64,000 bases of DNA, from positions 23,196,373 through 23,260,372 of the forward strand of contig NC_079214.1 in NCBI RefSeq assembly GCF_029633865.1. Direction: 5' to 3'. Shown piece after piece: positions 12,514-26,230 of the stretch; within the stretch, counting starts at the first letter, position 1; each line of letters opens with the position of its first letter. The notes under the pieces are model-generated. The model saw only the letters and a program-made list of their open reading frames with translations. It made no database searches and was not told the DNA's origin. The stretch comes from Lampris incognitus (Eukaryota; Chordata; Actinopteri; Lampriformes; Lampridae). The position numbers were made by a program, and so were the translations under genes.

Positions 12514-13504
12514 CTCTGAACTCTAACAATGCACAATACAGCACACCCATACCATACCACTGCTGAAATAAAAACATTAGTCAGGGAAGCCATACAATTT
12601 GCCTTTCCCCTCCCAAATATGTTTTTTTTCCATAATTAAAAACATGGTATGAAAAAGGACATGAATCCCACTTACTATGCTGCGCTCACAGGGAGTATAA
12701 ATTTGCATGAACAATAACAGTGCTGTTCCGGGAAGTGTGTGGGCTTTAGTTTCCTCGCTTGAATTCTTGTTTTTGTCATTTTGTCTTTACAACAACACCG
12801 AATCCTGCCTGTTGCAAAATAATGCCACGGATTTCTCTTTCAAAATCCCTTTCGTAACGGATCAGCCACTGACCAGTGCAGGTACCTCTCTATCAAACAC
12901 ACTGGCCTAATGCCATTTTGTTATTCATCCTCCAATTCCAGTTGCTTGCACATTGAAAAAAAAAACACAGGTGGGAGGGCGTAGTATATAAAAAATAGGG
13001 AAACAGGAAAGGGAACAGGGTCTCATATAGTTTGTGCACAAAGTGGAGTGCAAAGATCTCCAGCTGGGAACTGATACAATGCTGCACCCCTGCCTGGTGA
13101 TTTCCTGTAGTCCCATATTTAACCCTCCCTCCTGCTATGCCGCTGCCTGCACATCTATGTGTTGCCTCAGCCACTCTTGTATAAACACGTCGAATTCAAA
13201 CATTTAACCAAGTAACTCTTCCCCCATCCAGATACAAACGTACACATTTAGAAGCGGAAAAACTCACGCTGCCTTTTCTTTTAGTCTGATAAAGGCTACA
13301 CTGAGGATGGATTTCACAACCCCAAATATTTGTATTATTTATAACAACCCTTTATAAAACTGCCATGCCCACTCGTCCATTCCCTTTGGACGAATGAAGT
13401 TATGCGATATATCTTTAGTATGTGTCAAGTAATCCGTCATCGACATCTGAATTCTATCCATGGTATAGATTTGCATACACATGCTGTATGAAAATATTGT
13501 ATGG

Positions 13505-13508
<4 letters not shown>

Positions 13509-13545
<37 letters not shown>
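13509..13545. repeat. (GT)n microsatellite
   Basis: About eighteen GT units. Confidence 0.95.
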
Positions 13546-13546
<1 letters not shown>

Positions 13547-14483
13547 ATATGTCTTTGGAGAATTGAGCTGTGGACTGGTGTGTAGAACAGATGGTCAGAC
13601 CGCTGCTTAAAGCAGTCTGACCAGGATAAAGGATAGGGGGAGATTTAAGGGTTTTGGTGGGGCTGGGCAGCAACAGGGACAAGCTAGTCGGTCGGCCGGC
13701 CAGCCATCTCTCTCCTTTTGCCATCAAATGGGCACAATCAACTAATGGAAGTCTCTTCTGGGAATATACCGGTGCTCCTGCCAATCTCATTACAGCTCCC
13801 TATTACAACCGTCTCCCCTGCTGCAAGACCACCATCTTTTGATGGATTTACACACAACTGCATAACCCCTCAGCCTGCAGGGGTTCACGGTGACATAGGG
13901 GGGCCAAGGTTTGGGGTGGGTAATGGGCTGGGGGTTGAGATTTGAGAAGGACTAGGCTTGTTCTAAGAAGATGGTGCTAGTTGTTATTGAAGCAGCTAGT
14001 GTAGCTAACAACATTCTTAAGGTACGGCACAGCTGCACAACATTGTGCAACTTCACACATGCATATTCAGCCATCACGGAAAATGAAAACGTTCTTATGG
14101 AGAAACAAAAATGGTCATATTATAATTTGACACTAATATTACAAATGTAACACGGAATGAAGTACACACTCCCCATACCAGGAATAGAGTATGACCATGT
14201 ACAGGTAACGCCTTCATGCTAAACACACCAACTATCTTAACAGTGTAAAGAATAAATAAAGGAAAATCACAGTGCAGAATAATCTACAGCATTCAGAGAG
14301 ATTAACAGAAAACGTTTGCTGCATATTGCTGCATGAGCAGTCATCACCCCAAAACAAGAAAAAAAGGCAAAAAATATTGAGGCTGAGACAGTAAGAGAGA
14401 AAAAAAAAGAAGAATGGAGAATGTTTGCAGCATGATGTCACCACACCTAAGGGGCTTCTCCATGTGTGTTAGTCTTTGTAGTC

Positions 14484-14510
14484 TGTGTGTGTGTGTGTGT
14501 GTGTGTGTGC
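14484..14510. repeat. (GT)n microsatellite
   Basis: About thirteen GT units. Confidence 0.95.
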
Positions 14511-15088
14511 GCATGCGTGCACTCTAACAGTGCATGCACTCCTACTTGAGAGTAAAGGTCTGATGGCAGAGATAAGTCCAAGGATTGTGCCCTGGAGGAA
14601 GTGACAAGGCGGACAGAGCTCAGCTGAAGGAAGACCCTCATGGCCTTTTTTCGTCTGCTCCCCCCCAAAAAGCACTGAACAAAAACAGATCCAATTACAT
14701 CACCTGAATGCTCAGAGATTCCAAATCACAGTCAAGATATCTGACCTCAAACAACAGGGTTGAGGTGAGCATTCCCCAAGAGACCACAGCCATCTGATCT
14801 GAGCCTCACAGCACGCTGATCTGAAGTCAAATGTCTTTTGTAACTTAATGGCGTCGGCTGCTGAAGTTCTGCAATAATAGATTTACAACGTCACACCATT
14901 TGGTTGTTTGTAATGAGCCATTTTTCCGTATGGGTGCATATTGGGCCCCTGAACAATGATTGAAAGTCAGATGTTATCCTGGTTAACCAGGTTAAAATAA
15001 AGACTTCAGTCAATTTAATTCTGTCCTAAATTTCTGGATGGGCACAGTTCGTTAAATGATAAAACCCACTGAAACAATGACTGTATTT

Positions 15089-15527
15089 TTTCTTCTTCTC
15101 CCTTTTTCTCCCCAATTGTATCCGGCCAATTACCCCACTCTCCGAGCTGTCTCGGTCTCTGCTTCACCCCCTCTATTGATCAGGGGAGGGCTGCAGACTA
15201 CCACATGCCTCCTCCGATACATGAGGAGTCGCCAGCCGCTTCTTTTCACTTGACAGTGAGGGGGTTTGTCAGGGGGACGTAGTGCATGGGAGGATCATGC
15301 TATTCCCCCCAGTTCCCCCTCCCCCCCGAAAAGACACCCCGACCAACCAGAGGAGGCGCTAGTGCAGCGACCAGGATACATACCCACATTCGGCTTCCCA
15401 CCCGCAAACATGGCCAATTGTGTCTGTAGGGATGCCTGACCAGGTCGGAGGCAACACAGGGATTCGAACCGGCAAGCCCTGTGTTGGTAGGCAACGGAAT
15501 AGACTGCTACGCTACCCAGATGCCTAT
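15089..15527 (-). mobile_element. tRNA-derived SINE (family 2), copy A
   Basis: Minus-strand reading: tRNA-like head (GTAGCAGTCTATTCC, B-box GGTTCGAATCC), a long body with 'gtgaaaagaagcggctggcg' and 'catgtggtagtctgcagcc', and an end of 'caattggggagaaaaaggg'. A 13-bp direct repeat with one mismatch, AATGACTG(T/G)ATTT, flanks it at 15076-15088 and 15528-15540, consistent with retrotransposition. The same family recurs eight times in this window. Confidence 0.85.
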
Positions 15528-16484
15528 AATGACTGGATTTGAAAATAAAAACAAAATTCGCATTTATTTTTCAAAGGTGATGGATTTAATAAAAGAAAAG
15601 CTACGGTATATCTTAATTGACAAGTCTTCAAAAGGTATCCAGGAACAGCCATATATATATATATATAACAACTGTCAAGACAACTTGTTGGCTAGAATGT
15701 ATTGCATGTAATGGAGCCCAAAATAAAAAAGAAGCTGCACCACGCCTTGAAAGCCTGCTGAGTTGACACGTGTGCATTACTATTATTAATCCAACTGATC
15801 CAAGGCGGTGACACTCTGTATTCGATCTGTCCTTTGAGTTTTGCTAGAATAGTGTCACTTTAGAGGCGCCCTTTCAAAATAAAAAGAGATACCAGGGAGG
15901 GATTCAGCGGTGTGAGTCAGATGTTTGGAGAGTGGCTGCCATTGTCGGAGAAGAGTAAAGAATCAGGTTCAGTCAGCTTTCTAGGATGTGAAGTCACCTT
16001 TGAGAGTGGCTGTGTGTTTGATCACTGTCATCCAATCCAAGCAGGAGCACTGACAGCTCAGAAATCTGTCGAGGTGCTGTGTTATATGAGCTCTCTGGCC
16101 ACAGGGGGTATGAACATGGATTTCATATTTGCTGCACAGGTTGGAACGGGGGTGTGAGATCTCCCCTTTTTTGCGGCGCCTTTTCGTATGACGTCGACGG
16201 CACCAGATCCCATACAGTCACAGATTCTGCTGCCATCTTATTGACTTAACACTAATAAGTACTTTTGAATTTTTACTCATTACTCCGAACACAGATTTTT
16301 ACAGTATGATGTCTAGGTAAAAGAACAAGGGGATATTTTAATGCACATTTGAAATCTGTTATTAAGCTACTTTTAACTGATCTTAAAATTAGTTTGCAAA
16401 AGTGTTGTACAGTAAGAAAGTGTCAACATAATTTATGTGCTTATGAAAGTATTCCCTTGCATGTCTCAGATATATTGGATACAC

Positions 16485-16523
16485 ACATGCATCAGTCTCT
16501 GAGCAACAGAGACTGATGCATGT
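16485..16523. repeat. Small perfect hairpin
   Basis: Arms ACATGCATCAGTCTCT (16485-16500) and its exact complement (16508-16523) flank a 7-nt loop. No run of T or other RNA-gene sign; function unknown. Confidence 0.6.
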
Positions 16524-17399
16524 TTTTACAACTAGCAAGCTGAGTATTTTAACGCTCTTCTTTCTGCCCTACCGAATACAATAAATCTATAAATGTTAAA
16601 GTCTTTACTCTGTTTACCTGTTAGTGTTCGTATTGACTTTAACATTCTTTTAAGGCATTACATGGCCATGTGTACCAGACTACCTCTCAGAGATGGTTTT
16701 GGTTTATGAAGCGTGAAGGCCCCTCAGATCCTGTGGTTTTTCTTCTTTTAGCTGCTCTACAAAGCAGAACAAACATTTTGGTGCTGCTTTCGGCGATTAC
16801 GGTCACACGTGCGTGAAATTTGTATTTGCTCATGCTGAACGTGGGCAGTGCAGGATGTGACGCACACGGATATCAGTTTGCTGGTCTGTAGTCCGTTTGA
16901 GTGGTCGTCAGTCGTGGTTGTCGGTCACACGTGAGTGGTTGTTGGTTTTGCGACGGGAATATGTACACTTACATCCAGAGAAAAAGAAATACATGTTTTC
17001 GCGTAATTTTCTCACTTGTACATGTTATCAGTTTCATAGATGAATACGGAGGAAGAACATTGGTGTACAAGTTATATTTGTAGACCGTGAAAGATGAATT
17101 GATGTTATTAATACATTTTCCATTTATTTACATCCAATGCCTGCCTCCCGACTCACTGCCAGCCAGGCAGCATCTCTCTAGTCGGGCAGTTTGTAGTTTT
17201 CACGGGCAATTTCGTACAATACCGGCTGGTTAGACATGGCAACAATCAAAGTCACCTCCATCCCGGTTATTAAAAGTATATCAACTTCTTTTATTTTGAT
17301 GGCTAAAAATATACTACCTCAAATATAGCTGCCCCCCTCACCCCCCTTCTCTGATGATTGACAGACACAATTTCTCAAGTAACATTTTGCCAAATAAAA

Positions 17400-18050
17400 T
17401 GATACATGGTGTCTTCACAAATGATTTATATCCTATGCACTGAAGCAGGACCTCAGCTTCTCATATTTTTAAGTCAGCCTACTTTAAAGAAATTACACAT
17501 TAACTTCTTAAAATTACCTTTACCTCTGAAAGCAAAAGCGCTACACTTTAAAGTATTTATATATCCCTCGGGAGAACTACTTCGACAAAGATTCAACGTT
17601 GATCACAATAACTGTATACTCTGTAATGAAGAAACAGAGACCACAGATCACTTATTTTTATTTTGTCTTTACAGCAATACTTCTCGGTGTGACATATATG
17701 ACTGGCTTGAACCAAGAATCTTTCCTCTTTCCCAGTTTAACAGAAACGACATCACATTTGGAATTATAACGGAGGATAAGAAACTTGAACTTTTGTTAAA
17801 CACTTTATTTATTTTATTTATGATTTATTCATGAATGGAAATGCATTAAGACACAAACCTTATTGGTGGTCTTTAAAAGAGAACTAAAACTGTATTGCGG
17901 ATCACTGAAATTTATGGAAAAGAAAATCACAAAGAAATGAATGAATATTATTGATTGATGCCTTACACTTATTAGAAGAGACCCCTCTTATCTTTTTTTT
18001 CCGTTTTTTTTTTTTGTTTACTTCTTATTTTGCTTAGGTTGTAATTATGT
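17400..18050 (+). mobile_element. L1/Tx1-type LINE, ORF2 C-terminal fragment
   Basis: Translation 17406-17834 carries the zinc-knuckle-like motif CILCNEETETTDHLFLFC typical of the end of L1-type ORF2. A degenerate KPYWWSLK...GSLKF-like end follows in shifted frames to about 17945. No reverse transcriptase remains, so this is a 5'-truncated dead copy. The 3' limit is approximate. Confidence 0.7.
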
Positions 18051-18339
18051 TTGCACTGTGTGCTCAGTTCTCCTGTACATGATGTATCATTTTGGGGAAA
18101 GAAAAAAAAAAACTACAGCCAAGTCAGTCAAGCGGGATCAACCACACACATACTTCTTATCTATTGGTTGAGGCAGCGGATTCGCCGGTCAAAGTTCACC
18201 AAAGTTGGAACTCCACACGAAGCGAAGACGAAAATTTCTTTCGCCACCGGAAGTGGATGTTTTATTCGCCCCTTCGCTCGCATAGAATGGAAGTGAACAG
18301 GATGCGAATATTTGCCAAATGTTAATTTCGCGCATGTGT

Positions 18340-18945
18340 GACTGCTCCGAGATCTGGAGCAGCCTTCCGGAGGTCGGAGAGGAGCTGAAAATATTTACCT
18401 TTTTAAACGTAATCTAAAAAACCATCTATTTAGTCTGGCTTTCATGTAGAGTTTTATAATTTATGGTTTTATTGTTTATACTTATTATTTTGTTCCATTT
18501 TGTTTTATTAACATTTTACTATTGATCATTATTAGTTATTCTATTCTATTTTATTTTATTAACATGTCACTGCTTTACTATAACCTTTATTTTGTGTAGT
18601 ATTTCATATCCATCCATCTATCGTCCAAACCAATTATCCTGCTCTCAGGGTCGCAGGGATGCCGGAGCCTATCCCAGCAGTCATTATATAGTCATAGTAT
18701 TTCATCATTTTATTTGATTGTTACTTTTCTTGCTTGTATTAACTTTTATTATCTTAACTACCCATCTCTTACTGGTCTTGTTCAATTAACGTTTTTGCTT
18801 CTTTTTTTTTTAACTTGTCTTGGTGTGCATTAGTCTCCACGTCCACTTTCAACATGCTATGTTTTGTCAGTCGCTTGTAAAGCACTTTGAATTTCATTTG
18901 ACTTGTTTGAAAGGTGCTCTATAAATAAAGTTTGACTGATTGATG
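18340..18945 (+). mobile_element. L2-type LINE 3' end
   Basis: Starts with a frame resembling the L2 ORF end (WSSLPEVGEELKIFTF, then KTIYLVWL after a stop), then an AT-rich 3' UTR ending 'tgtaaagcactttgaattt' and 'gctctataaataaagtttg' with a short 'actgattgat' tail. A younger 87-bp insert splits it at 18608-18694. Confidence 0.7.
18608..18694 (-). mobile_element. Short dispersed repeat nested in L2 3' UTR
   Basis: Fragment of a common fish repeat ('ccatccatctatcgtccaaa', 'ggagcctatcccagcagtca'). It is bounded by an exact 11-bp direct repeat TAGTATTTCAT (18597-18607 and 18695-18705), so it inserted as a unit. A related 3' end in the other orientation is at about 23700-23726 ('gcaggataagcggttcagaa'). 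Confidence 0.65.
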
Positions 18946-19685
18946 CATCTGTGAAACCAGGCAGGAACTGCTAAAAGCATTTACGAAAGTGCATTAGGGC
19001 TTCGTGGGCTTGGACAGCCAGACTCTGTCACGTAGAATATGTAATACACAGAAACCAATTTCCCTTTGCCTTCGACGGAGCTACGTCACCTACAAAACAG
19101 GCCCCAACCCCCTCACTATCACCAAGGAGAGGAAATTGCACTACAGACATAAAAACACATACAGTATAACAAACCATAAAATCCACTATGAAGCGAAGGG
19201 ATGGGCACAAACTGAAGCGAAAGGAAACCCCCCAGCAGTTTGTATGGCATGTGCCTTGATTTGTCATGTCTGGCATACACATGTTCCAAAATAATGAGAC
19301 AAGTGCCGGACCTGCAGCGCCTCATATGACGACGTCCGAGATCAATTCCATGGAAACGTCGCTTAAAAAGTCTCCCCCTCCACAGGGAACTAGATTTTTA
19401 AAAAAGGGGGGGGATGTTTTCAAAAGTTTCCAAAGGAATCATTTCTATAAAAGAGAGGGAGAGAGGAAACTGTGCATTATGGTTGAGACCGTGTCAGTGA
19501 GAAGTTGAAAAAGGGGGGAGGGAGAAAAAGAGAGAGAAAGCGAGGGAGAAGGAGAGTCCGTGACGGACAAGATAAGACAGACAGCGCAACACGTAGAGAC
19601 ACAAAGGTTGTGTTAAAGTGTATACAAAGAAAAAAAGACAAGGTTTCTGCTAAACAGTGAGCCTGGGTGAGGTTGTGACCCTCGT

Positions 19686-19690
<5 letters not shown>

Positions 19691-19738
<48 letters not shown>
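19691..19738. repeat. (GT)n microsatellite
   Basis: About twenty-three GT units. Confidence 0.95.
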
Positions 19739-19739
<1 letters not shown>

Positions 19740-19856
19740 CTGGTTGAAGAGAAGAGGTGATAACCCCTATGGTAGCATACTGGGGGAAGAGAGAGTGAGG
19801 TCAATTGATTGATGCTGAAATGGACATTCCATGCAGGCACCCACTTGTTCATCTCT

Positions 19857-19891
19857 CACACACACACACACACACACACGCACACACACAC
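19857..19891. repeat. (CA)n microsatellite
   Basis: About seventeen CA units with one CG interruption. Confidence 0.95.
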
Positions 19892-21329
19892 GTTGACATT
19901 CTGTACAAAGTAAAATGTATTTCAACTCTACTGTATTCCTGTGCAGGGTTCCACGGGTCTAGTTTACACTTAGCTTGAGGGAAACCATCAAGTCTGTAGG
20001 CGGAGACCTTGACCTTCTCAGGCAAAGACTTGCACAACTTGCAGGCCTGTTAATCATGTAGCTAATCCACTGTATCTTAACACAATGCCAGTGAAAAGAG
20101 AGGGTCAAAGAGTCAACATTGTTACCTGGGCTGAGAACAGAGAAAAGGCTCCTGGATCATTATGAGGCCCCATTGTGCCTGTCCTGACTGTCGCTACTGG
20201 TGAAAACAATCTCCCACACCGGGTTCACACAGATCACAAACACTTTCCTGTACAGCGGATAGCATAGCACCAGATTATTAGGGTCACCGATTCACAACAC
20301 TGTCCAACTTTGTCCAGCCTGTTTGGAACAGTGACTGTAAGATGAGCATACCAAGGAGTCAAACTGCTTCCTATACTCCATTCACTGTTAAATGACCTTG
20401 TCGAGCTCTATTTTGGGTGAATGGAAAAGGACATGTGCGGAACAGTGACGCTGCAAAAGTCAACCTCTGTAGAATTTCGGCTTTGGGATTGAGCAGAACA
20501 GCAACACAAACGCTTTATTCAAATCTGCGATTGTGTAGATGTGCCTCCTGTGTCTAGCGTTCTCCCAAACCGCTCGCTCGCTTGTAAATCATGATGGAAA
20601 TGACTGGCAAGGAGACACAAACACCAGCGCATTAGCCACTGAGAAATGACTTCTCCGAGCCACTACGTCCAAGTGCAGCTTCGCGGTTTCAAATGCTATC
20701 TTTCTAACAGGATAACAATAGCTAAGGAGTGACAGATCAACATCAACACATGTGGTATGATTGACATATAACGCACTTTAATTAATAAAAACAGATTAGA
20801 GTTCACAGGCGTGGACTGACATTCAACAATGCAAGGTGGATATGGACCAGGAGCGACACCACACCTCCTTGGCTTTTATTGGGTGAGCACAAAAAACACA
20901 ACAACTCTGAATTACCAGGCAATAGCCATAAATTAAGATGATATCAAATACAAACTATTACCTAGTTAAGCTAGATTTACCTGCTCCGATGAACAATGAC
21001 GAGTGTGAGATGACACCACTTTGAGTTGGAGTGGAACACAGGCTCCTATTCAAGTGGAGCCTTAACAGACAGGCCACGCAGCTAATTTTCTCTCAGACAG
21101 CAACAGAAACACCGATGCAGGTGGGTAAGAGACCCGATTTGAAACAATAGTCCAACAAAAGGGCATGTCTTGAAATAACACTGAAGGAATTTTACTAGCT
21201 TACAATCAATTGCATTTCTTTTTCGCATGTATCAGGCAGAATTACTGTTCTGAAAACGTACTTTGTCTCTTGCTCCGTCCAAGAGTAATGACTATGATGG
21301 CAGCTGAAATAAATTGTATGTGTGTGAGT

Positions 21330-21333
<4 letters not shown>

Positions 21334-21409
<76 letters not shown>

Positions 21410-21475
21410 GAGACAGAGACAGAGAGACAGAGAGACAGAGAGACAGAGTGAGAGCGAGAGCGAGAGCGAGAGACT
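21334..21475. repeat. (GA)n tract, pure then degenerate
   Basis: Pure GA to about 21400, then GACAGA and GAGC variants to about 21475. Strongly purine-rich on the plus strand. Confidence 0.95.
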
Positions 21476-22173
21476 GACCTGAGAGAAAGAAAAAAGGGGA
21501 GTCAGAGAGAAATGAAAAGGATGTTGGTTTCCTGAAATCTGAGCTGTGGGAAAGCGAGAGTGAGAGCAGGACCAACATGACCGGGAAAGGAGAGTGAGAA
21601 ATGGAGAGAGAGAAGGAGTACAAGATTCAAGCCTCTGCCCACAGTCAGCCAGCAGTCTGCCAGAGTCCACCATAGCCATGCATAGTGAGGGGATGACATC
21701 ACTCCACCCAGTCTCCACTCGCTCTGCCGGCCTCTCTTCCACCTTCACATCCTCTTTGTCATCCCTTATTGATACAGTTCACCATATTACACGGCACCCC
21801 ATTTATTCCACCATTTCTACTTCAGTTGCCCTCTCAGCGATTAAGGTTCGGTAGCCCTGTTCGCCTCTTTGGTGAGAATCGTTGTCTTCTGTGGTAGCTG
21901 GCCCAGGTGGCGCTATAAAGACCACCTCTAGAACTTCACCATACACCAAGATCAACTCAAATCAAAGTGACCACTGCCCCTGTCTTAAGTTTGATGAATG
22001 GTTGAACACTCAGTTGTTTCCCCCCTTTTCTACCTCATTAGAAAAGCAAAGCAGATCTGACGTGATGCAGAACAAAGTGCAAAAAAACAGCAAGGAAACC
22101 ACCTAAATGACATGCCTTGTTCATGCAAGATGAATTTTACTGGCAGCTCTTGAATGCACTCGTCAAGAAACAA

Positions 22174-22575
22174 TGTGTAGGTCTATTCCATTGCCTACCA
22201 ACACGGGGATCGCCGGTTCGAATCCCCATGTTACCTCCAGCTTGGTTTGGTGTCCCTACAGACACAACTGGCCGTGCCTGCGGGTGGGAAGCCAGATGTA
22301 GGTGTGTGTCTTGGTCACCGCACTAGCACCTCCTCTGGTTAGTCAGGGCGCCTGTTCGGAGGGGAGGGAGAATGGTGTGATCCTCCCACACGCTACATCC
22401 CCCTGGCGAAACTCCTCAATGTCAGGTGAAAAGAAGCGGCTGGCGACTCCACATGTATCGGAGGAGGCATGTGGTAGTCGGCAGCCCTCCCCGGATCGGC
22501 AAATGGGGTGGAGCAGCGACCGGGACGGGTAACTGGCCAAATGCAATTGGGGAGAAAAATGGGAAAACACCCCCC
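22174..22575 (+). mobile_element. tRNA-derived SINE (family 2), copy B
   Basis: Head truncated or diverged by some bases; the B-box GGTTCGAATCC is intact at about 22215. Conserved body and end 'caattggggagaaaaatggg', followed by a C-run. Confidence 0.85.
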
Positions 22576-23608
22576 CCACACACACACACAGACACAAAAA
22601 GGACATGTGTGCGGTGCAACTCATCACAGACAGATAATAAGACTGGAGAAGGTTTTTAATGCAACGGCAGCATGGCCATGCTGTGTTCTCTCTCCTATCA
22701 CAACCTACATGTTATCAGAGTGTATAAACTCAGTGTTAGAGTTCAACAGCGAAGGGTTTCTATCGACCCATGCATCTAAACACTATCAACATAGGACAAC
22801 AACACAGGACACTTGATTAGTCTTCCACTGAAGTCCCTGTAAGCGGCTCTGGGTGGGGGTGCCAGCTAAATTCCTTATTCAACGACCTGATAGCATGTAG
22901 CAGTGCACTCCAATTAAGGGCATTTAATAAGTGTCCAACAGGGAAAACAGCTACTCAAAGCAGAGAATAAGATGAGAAGAAACAAGGGGAAAAGAGAGAA
23001 AGCAAGGCTAAAAGAAATCATTGCATGTGTGTGCAATTCAGTCGTAAAAAAAATAAGGACACCATGTCGTAGATGTGACGCACAACTGTTGTGGCTTTGT
23101 TGTGAACAGAACAACACCCAGTCATTGTTTCACAATGGTAATTGAAAGTAGGTCTAGTACTGATGCACATTTTTAATTGAGTGGCTAATGTTACATGTTA
23201 TTTGCACCACATCCTAACTGGATGCCTAACACTGACATTGTAACACAGAGGCTGTTGCAGGGGCTACACCGAGGAAAAGAAGGCTCATCTGAGTCAGGTT
23301 TTTAGCTAACCGGCAACCCAGAGAAAAGCCAGCGGACACATCCGAAACATCAAAACTTGGGTCAAAAGATTGAATTTTATTTGAAGCATGTTGAAGTTGA
23401 AAGTGCACGTTTCATTTGAACCTGTGGATGGTGTTTCTGTGGAATCACACCACCAATGAAACTGCATGGGCAATACCAAGTCGAAAAGAGAATACTGTAG
23501 AGGACGCAGACAAAAATATATGTCACCCATTTTCTTACCGATGAAGATTGTAATGTTAATAAACAAGAATAAAGAAAAAAATCTTTCATGTCTTACATCA
23601 GCGTATCA

Positions 23609-23610
<2 letters not shown>

Positions 23611-23669
<59 letters not shown>
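23611..23669. repeat. (AT)n microsatellite
   Basis: About twenty-nine AT units. Confidence 0.95.
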
Positions 23670-23672
<3 letters not shown>

Positions 23673-23740
23673 AATTTATTTGACTCACTGGATTTTATAT
23701 CCTGAGAGCAGGATAAGCGGTTCAGAAAATTGATATTTTT

Positions 23741-24183
23741 TTTGGGGGGGATTTTCCCCCTATTTCTCCCCAATTGTAACCGTCCAATTACCCAACTCTT
23801 CCGAGCTGTCCTGGTCACTGCTCCAACCCCTCTGCTGATCCAGGGAGGGCTGCAGACTACCACATGCCTCCTCTGATACATGTGGAGTCGCCAACCACTT
23901 CCTTTCACCTGACAGTGAGGAGTTTCTCCAGGAGGATGTAGCACGTGGGAGGATCACGCTATTCCCTCCAATTCCCCCTACTCCCTGAACAGGCGTCCCG
24001 ACTGACCAGAGGAGGTGCTAGTGCAGCAACCAGGACACATACCCACATCAAGCTTCCCACCCAAGACACAGCCAACTGTGTCTGTAGGGACGCCCAACCA
24101 AGCCGGAGGTAACACGGGGATTCGAACCGGCAATCCCTGTGTTGGTAGGCAACAGAATAGACCGCCACACCACCCGGACGCCC
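23741..24183 (-). mobile_element. tRNA-derived SINE (family 2), copy C
   Basis: Full-length minus-strand copy from the head ('gggcgtccgggtggtgtggc') to the poly-G/C end. It lies directly beside an AT microsatellite and a short dispersed repeat end. Confidence 0.85.
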
Positions 24184-25822
24184 AGTCAGTGTATACTTTC
24201 AATTGGACTAACTAAAAAACATTTTTGGAGGAGATACAACTCCTACCCCCACCCCAACCCCAAACGTATGCAAATGGTACAGCTCCAGCTTAACATAACA
24301 CCAAGTTCAACCCAGTTCGTGAGTGAGTGAGTCAGAAGCCAGGTTCATGAGGTGCTTCAGATCAAAAAGAAACAAAAAAACAAAACAAAACACTGTTAGC
24401 CTACCAAGTACACCGGAGTCATGAGTCCAGGCCGGAACAGGTCCATTGAACAATCACTGTCCACACTGTAATTAAGAACAACTGAAGGCTTCTGAGCCCC
24501 GTCTGTGCACACAGCAGAAGATAATCATGGCTGGTTATTCTGAATGAAGTACGGGGTCTATGCTAACTCTCTGCACATTCCAGCCGCTAAACGCTGACAG
24601 GTGGCACAACTGCAGAACTGCCACAAAAATATGAGGCTGCCTCGCTGGGAACGTGAGGACCTTCTTTTTGAGGAGCATGGTGCCAGGTGTCATTTCTATA
24701 TTAGGAGCCCGACTTTGCCATGAAGGAGTCGTTATTGTTTTTGCCTACAGAGGGCTGGGTGGACGAGCAGAGGAGGCTAAGGAGCAGAGCAGAGCAGAGG
24801 AAAGGAATGAAATTAACAATAGTATACCGCACAAATCTCAAAGACATGAGTCAACAATGTCAAACTTTCGTTTGAAAAAAAATCATCACTGAGATGAATG
24901 TATGACACTGGAAATGAATGTAGTATGCTACTGTATCGGGTGATACCTACAGTCTTTCTTACTTTTGTGACCATCATTTGTGCTATTGTTGCCTGCTTTT
25001 TTCCCCACTGTGCTCTGCATGATGCAGTGCTGTGGGAGGAAACTGGGATATATTCATATCATTTACTCACACAGGGGGGGCGGGGCGCTGTACATTGGTG
25101 GTGGAAATATAGGTGGCGCGGGGTTGGTTCTTGCAGGTGAGATGCAATGGGCAGTGTGGGCTCTGGCAAGTGAGATGTCTGCTCAACACAGAAAGCTAAT
25201 GAGGCTTAAGTTAATTTACTGTTTGCTATAGTTTATTGTTGTTGTTTATTTATTGTTCGACATGCACCGGTTGGCGATTAAACGGCTGTGTCTTTTTGAT
25301 CATTTATCTCCTCCATTATTTCTAGTTGATGACGCCCGTAAACAAATATTCAGGGTTTCACTATTTAACCAATATTGTCACACTGTGTCCATAATGTAGC
25401 ACTCCCTCTTGTTTAATATTGCTCAAGTAATCTCACTTACAAGGAGATAAAAGTCTTACATTTGAATTAGTTACTTAGCAAGCTACTTTGTCCTCCGCAT
25501 CGGGCAGTGCATTTCCACACTGTGATTTAAGCCAGACGGGTTAGACAGAGCTCTTCATTTTAGCTGAATGACCACACCAGTGCACCATGGGCTTCTATCG
25601 ACGTGTGCTCCTTTTTCCTCTTTGCACTCCTTCAGCTTATAATTAGGATAACACCAACTCTTTTATTAGTGGTTATTTCTCATGTATTACAAGGATTCCT
25701 AGAAAATAACTTATTGTATCAAATACATCCAAAAGGTTTTTTATGTTAGCTTAAATGCATACTCAGGTTGACGCTAATAACTGATTTGTTAGATATATTT
25801 AAATAGACCATCAAAAATGTAG

Positions 25823-26230
25823 GTGAACGGGTGGCGCGGTGGTCTATTCCGTTGACACCAACACGGGGATCTTCGGTTTGAATCCTCGTGTTACCTCTGG
25901 CTTGGTTATGCGTCCCTGCGGGTGGGAAGACGGATGTGGGTATGTGTCCTGATCACTGCACTAGCGTCTGCTCTAGTCGGTCAGGGTGCCTGTTCATGGG
26001 GGAGGGGGAACTGGGGGGAATAGCGTGATCCTCCCACATGCTACATCACCCTGGTGAAACTCCTCACTGTCAGGTAAAAAGAAGCGACTGGCAACTCCAC
26101 ATGTATTGGAGCAAGCATGTGGTAGTCTGCAGCCCTCCCCGGATCGGCAGAGGGGGGGTGAAGCAGCGACTGGGATGGCTCGGAAGAGTGGGGTAACTGG
26201 CCAAGTACAATTAGGAGAAAAGGGGGGGGT
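25823..26230 (+). mobile_element. tRNA-derived SINE (family 2), copy D
   Basis: Head 'acgggtggcgcggtggtcta', diverged B-box, a deletion in the 'gtgtctgtagggacg' part, and normal body and end. Confidence 0.85.

Noticed and set aside
16485-16523. microRNA hairpin
   Set aside because: The stem is only 16 bp with a 7-nt loop, too short for a typical precursor; kept only as a small inverted repeat.
19691-19738. Tandem-repeat array read as a CRISPR-like structure
   Set aside because: All tandem arrays in the window are simple dinucleotide or tetranucleotide microsatellites without spacers.
21195-21748. Open frames of 142 and 168 codons rich in Ser-Leu
   Set aside because: They are translations of the GA/CT microsatellite; no family resemblance.
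22178-22250. Possible tRNA gene
   Set aside because: The B-box-containing segment is the head of a SINE; the acceptor stem is not complete and the SINE body follows directly. The same holds for the other family-2 copies.
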